Shown: positions 25,935-31,900 of the stretch, in pieces
Position numbering within the stretch: position 1 is the stretch's first letter
How the letters are laid out: each line of letters starts with the position of its first letter
Assembly (NCBI GenBank): GCA_036365455.1
Contig: JAWQUS010000004.1
Span: 9,617,501 to 9,681,500 of the forward strand
DNA length: 64,000 bases
Reading direction: 5' to 3'
DNA from: Macrosoma leucophasiata
Lineage: Eukaryota; Arthropoda; Insecta; Lepidoptera; Hedylidae
The notes under the pieces: model-generated
What the model was told of the DNA's origin: nothing
The model's input: only the letters and a program-made list of their open reading frames with translations
Databases searched by the model: none
Position numbers and translations under genes: made by a program

Positions 25935-28900
25935 CACGAGTGATCCTATAAGGGTTCCTTTTTTACTTTTAAGGTACGGAACCCTAAAAAATAATAATGA
26001 ATCATCCTATGTACATCCCGCTACAGGGGCCATTCCACCATCTCTTCATAGCAGTCTTATTGCAATCTTACTTTTTTTTTTGACGTATGACAACGAAAAT
26101 TAAGCTTTGGAGCAGTTATTATATAATCTAAATTCGCCTTGACGTTTGTACGAAATGAGTCTGCCATAAGAGATGGTGATACTGGCCCAGGACTCAGGCT
26201 TCTTCTCACATGTTTTAACGGAATAAAAATAATCTATGTCATATTTAAAAAACAATAAAAACCTGTGAGAAAATTGCAATTCCGTTATTTGTGAGATCAG
26301 TAGCTTGGAGCAGGGAGGGGGTTCGCCAGGTCTCCTCTGAAGCTAGTACTTGTATGTCCAGCTCGTGGCCTGGGTGCCCTGTGTACTTGGATGGCCTGCA
26401 ATACACAAAAGCATTGCTTAATGTGGTGTTACCCCTGGTGTTATTATGTATGATATACTATATTTCATGCGCGGAATGGTTTCAGCATATTAAACAAAAC
26501 AAATTCTTTCCATAATTGTATGTAGTATAATTTTTTTTTAAATTTTAACTACTCATGCAAATAAAATAAGTTACTGTCTAATTTTCTTCAATCATTCTTT
26601 AATCTTTAATTATGTTACTTACATAGCTAATATTAATTTGTATAATACAGAAAGAAGTGAAAATGTGGTCTCATGGGTTTTTAATGCAGATCTGATCTGT
26701 TGTGACCAATTAAATAAAATATGAAGCTAGAAAAACAGCACCATAATAAAAGCTCTAAAATATATGTATTTAATACAGCAAAGCGAACTATGTAATATAA
26801 TAATATGTAAATAATGTGTATATCAACATTATCATGAAGATGTTCAATGTACTGTGTAAAACTATTTGAATTAATAGGCAGGGCCTATAAGTATATTTAT
26901 AGCGTACCAACACATATTAGCATCCTGACTCGCTCTGCAAAATTATTTGATACAATTATAATAACATAAAACACAATAGACAGATATAGAAAAAAGCAAA
27001 ATTAATGACAATATGTGTGTCACAAAAAATATATCTGTATTTATTAATATTTGAAATTATAATAGTATTTTTATGAACATAAACCAACTTACAAAGCCAA
27101 TTATAAAAAAAACCAATGGGATTATTGTCTAACTTGGATGACATCAATTTTAAGTCCAATGGGCATTACATTGCTGCTTTTTCAGTTTCGATTACCATCA
27201 TTTTAGGAAAACAGCAATATAATACATAGTGCTCATCAAACGTTATGCCTGCAAATCCACATAGGTACCGAAGAATTGCCGATTTTCCAAAAACTTTTCA
27301 AATTAGACTTTATCGACATACAAATAAGGCTCCGACGTCACCGACTGGACATTTCTTTAATAATAAGTATATGAGTAGTGGAAACAATTAGAACACAGTT
27401 AACAAAGTAACATTTACTTGTTAACTTGTTGAGTGACCCAGAATTGCATCCCTACATACCTATTATGAAACAAAATACGCTAAATTTATACTTATAGGTT
27501 AGGATCCCACTGCAGAATCATTTCGTTCATTCAGATATGCTGCAAAACTTTTTATGCATATTTATAATGTAGAGAATATATATTAACTAGGTTGCCTATC
27601 AAAAAATGGATAATGTGCAATCCCCGAAAGTAGGTGAAACTCAACCGAAATCAATCATAACAACTAAGTATTCAATTTCTTTTTTATTTCAAATAAATCA
27701 AACCACTATGTTGGTAGAAACATTTCTTTTTTAAGTAGAGCTGATAGTATGGAATTAAAAAATTAAATCGACCATAAGATATAAAACATGTACTCACTGT
27801 CTGTCGCTTTCAGTCGAGAACTGTTTCTTGGCGGGTGATGCTTGGTAACAGAATATGTGATGTTTCATTTTGACGGACTTCCATTTATCGTAAGAGAACT
27901 GTACAACTTCATTTTCACGGATCTGTAAAAGAAATATTTTTTTTATAACACCTACGACAACTGGGTCATTAATGAAATCTTGTTCTAGTGTAGTATTGAC
28001 TTTATTATGCATAGTCGTAGTATCTACACAAAACTTGACATTTGGCGCTCCTAAGGCAGAGTTTGTTTCGTCTCTGTTTTATTACATGAATTACAGATCT
28101 GCACATTTCCTAACCTTATAGATTAAGGTAGCACTAAACACTGCCTTTAATAGCCAGTAATGCGCCATTCTATGCCCTGAGATACACCTCTTGACTCGTT
28201 ATAGGCTTCGAGGCACGTGCCCCTTTGCCTCGGCATCTTCTGCTCCCATAAAATGAGAGCGGCGTCTTGTCTGGGTGGCGCAGGGATGAGCGCCACGTCG
28301 CCGATTACGGCGAAGCGACGGAGTAGGCGCCTCCCAAGTGTGGTGGTGCCGCGATGAGACTTCAAATTTTTAAGACTATTATGACTAGGCGTCAGGACGA
28401 GATGACTCCAACACCGCTTACAAGTATAAAGTATATATAACTGCCGCCACTGAAGTCCACCTGCCAAGCGTAAGGATTATAGCATATTCTCCCCTTATGA
28501 AGCACGAGATTATGGTGGGCATCTTTTCTTTGGGGAAGTCTTTTATCGAGCATGGACGTCATTTGGCTAAAGTAATGAAGATGAGGATTTTTGAACGATT
28601 TGCTCTTCAGCCTTCACACTACACTTTTCCTTATTCAATAGGCAATAGATTCAAAAGACAGTAATGGCCCACTTGCTAAAAACCCAATAATTACTAGAAA
28701 GGATCCTATCTGGATTCTCACTCACTCAAACTTTTGATTATTGAGTTAATTAAGATTGTACGAAGAATCAATACCTCCCATATATTCTATGATTTGGAAT
28801 GCTGTCAAAAGTATCTTGGACAGACGCCAACGTAACCATTTATGGCGCAAGATGTTGATCAATTTAGACTCTGTTTACCATTACAATTCAAATACATAAT

Positions 28901-31900
28901 TCGAACCATCAAGTTCAGGACCCTGAACTGGTTGGCGGGTCTATTCTGACTACTTTGGATGAAAAAAATACCGAAACACAATACCATGATGGTAATTAAT
29001 GTCAATATAACTTTTCATATTTATTTCCAACATTTTTCATTACCTCCCGATCAATTCTATCATGCATTTTAAAGACCATAGAATTTAATAGTATTTTTTG
29101 TTTTGTTTGTTATCTAATATCGACGGTTGATAAGTGACGTGTTTGAGACAATGCCAAATTGTTCAATCACAAGGCGCTTCATTAACATTGTAATTGAATC
29201 GCAAAATGATGTATTTATAATATATTTATGCAAAGTTCCTTAGTACATTCTTACCTAAATTCAAAGAAACATATAGTCGACCAATCGCGCAGTCCACAAA
29301 CACGAGATTAGACGCTATATGGGTCCTTTGTCTGTTCTTTGTGGAAAGGCCTGTTATTTTTCAGCCTCTCATACACACCTCACAGTCAGTCAGACAACAG
29401 TCAGACTACTGTCAAAAATATTAGCTAATAACAGAGATGCGCATCCCGTCAGTGGCGCAATCTTCGACTGGTTGAACATGAGCAACAATACAATTACACA
29501 AAACAAAAAATTGCAGTAAAACCTAGAGTGTGCAATAGATCAAAGCACAAAGCCCATCAGTCTGCCGCGTCCGAGGAATCACACAGAAAAGAGAGCCTAA
29601 TCAGTCATGAAATAAAACTTTTCGTTCTTCATACATACATCTGCATTCTTATAATGCGGCAGTATAGGCTATTTTCGTCAGAACGTGACTATCCCACTGC
29701 CCACTAGTGTAAGAGAATTCTTCCGTTAGGCCTTTCCTGGGCTTTAGTGAATACAATGAGGCGGTATAGGTGGCACTATCCCACGATAAGAACTATCACC
29801 ACAGCGGTAGTTACTTCCTTTCACTGCCTTTACCCTCAGTATGTTTGTGCAGTTCGTGGGAAAGCGTTTGTGCAGCAGCGGACGTATTTCGGCTGAAGTG
29901 ACTCGCCGAGCCAGTGAGCTAACCATAGCCCGCCACCACGACTACACAAACTTGAGCTCTTATATGAGCTATCGAGACACTTTTTCCTGTAGGACCATCA
30001 GCAATAGAATACAATTAACAAAAAAAAATTAACGGCGCGCACTTCAGCAGTCTTATAATGCGTAAGTATAATGTAAAGGTCTCTCAAAGCGGCAGCAGTA
30101 AGCCACCATCCTAGTAACCGCAATCACATGTAGATCAGTCATCCAACTTTTCCTCCTCCACTCCAAATACGAAGCAGCACCAACAGGAGAAGCAGGGAGA
30201 TTCTTTGTCGGTTAAAGCTGTACAATTTACAAAAAATGATGCCTTATACACACCTCGGCAGTCTTATAATGCGGCAGTACAGTATGCAGTAGATCGGAGC
30301 AGAGCGCCAGTAGCCGTCCGCCATCCAGCAAGTGAGCCAAGAGCAACGGTGCGGCGCGTCCCGCACACCCCGCCACTGCGACTAACGCCGCTCGACCTCG
30401 CCACGCGCCCGCGCAAAGCGTATCGCGATTCACGCTGTAGACTGTATACCTGATGAAAATATTAACTTCTATAACCTAACCACATAACAAATCTTTTTAA
30501 AGTAACAATATAACAACAGTGATTGCAGAAGATACACTAAAAGAACAACTATTTTCTACCCTACCAAAACTTGACCTAATAACTATCTTATTTCTTGTCT
30601 TACACAAGCCCACCCTTCTCATACAGGGTCATTACGTAAAGTCAGTTAAATATTTATTTTTTAGAATGTTTGATAAATTGTGACATATCACATCCTGCTC
30701 TAACTTAAAGAAATCTGTTAAAGTTAGAAGATGTGAAATGTTACAATAACTTTAACAAATATCTTGGTGCAACCCAGGCTTAATATATTATTATGTTTTT
30801 GCTTGAATTCATCATAATGACTCACCTATCACAATCCAAAACTTTTCTAAGTGATGTCTCCAAATTATCTCTAGCCACTATACTATCAGAATAAATTAAC
30901 ACATTTGGTGATTTTGTATTCACTAATGGACGGGAACTTTTCAAAGACTTTGGTGTCATTTGACTAGGAGAATCCTCTTGAAGGTCCTCTTTGAGTTGTG
31001 ATGTTGATTCTACCTGTGGTTGTGTTTTTTTTGGACCAGTAGTACTGACTATCCTTTTATGAGTAGTTATAGACTTGATCTGACTTGATATATTGAGTAA
31101 TGAAGTTGAGAGTTGACTGGTGCCCTTCTTCAAGTCCAATTTTAAGCTCGATTTCTTTGGCGTGATATTATGTTGGATTTCCACAGTGACATTTTCAACA
31201 ACTAACTCCTTTTCTTCCGAATCTGCTATTCTTACCGGCGATTTGTCATGGGTTTGTTCTTGAGATTCTGTAGCAGTCTTAGAACTTTCAGGTTGATCTA
31301 AGTCTTCATCGGCATTGAGCGATTTTGTTGTTGTTGTGCTTACATCAGCTAAAGTTACATTTCTCCTACCTACTTCTAACATTGTAGTCTCACTTCCACC
31401 ATTCATTTCTACAACATTACTTCTGTCGGATTTTATATCAACTACTTTAGAGAGTTTTCTTAACAATGCAGCATGAACTGGCCACTGGAATTCTTCTGAT
31501 GGTTGTTTAAGACCATGTTGGATATCACTTCTGAGGCCTCTCATTGAAAGATCTGTAGCTTTATTTGGATCCCCAGACAGTTGGACAGCTAAAATGAAAT
31601 GTTATACATAAATATGCAACAAAGGTTGAGATTAAAATTAAATATTCATTATTTTATTAGTTAACTCACTTTGTATTCTAACAACTGGCAACTTATGATC
31701 AATGATAAATTCTCCTCCAACAAAATGAAAGCCCACAACACTTAAATTCTCAATATTTGTCTTTAATACAAGTGCTAGATGTGAACCTGCTTTCCAAGCC
31801 ACAGGTTGACCTATGGACTCCAACTGAAAACATGTAATGATAAATATAATTTTAGACCAATAGGTATGGACAATATAAAATTACTAAATAATAAGTAGTA

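Larger units (their letters stand above)
27923..30253. other. Hcs: Hcs intron 5 with degenerate exon 5 copies
   Basis: A 106-codon minus ORF at 28147-28467 is GC-richer but has no recognisable domain and is not needed, since exons 5 and 6 join in phase. The end near Hcs exon 5 holds two short degraded copies of that exon's 3' part (see separate entries). Confidence 0.45.

Noticed and set aside
28147..28467. 106-codon minus-strand ORF considered as a missing Hcs exon
   Set aside because: It has no HCS motif, and exon 5 (30254-30449) joins both exon 4 and exon 6 in exact phase with recognisable sequence.
30205..30453. Plus-strand 82-codon ORF
   Set aside because: Antisense shadow of Hcs exon 5; its GC-rich composition explains the open frame.
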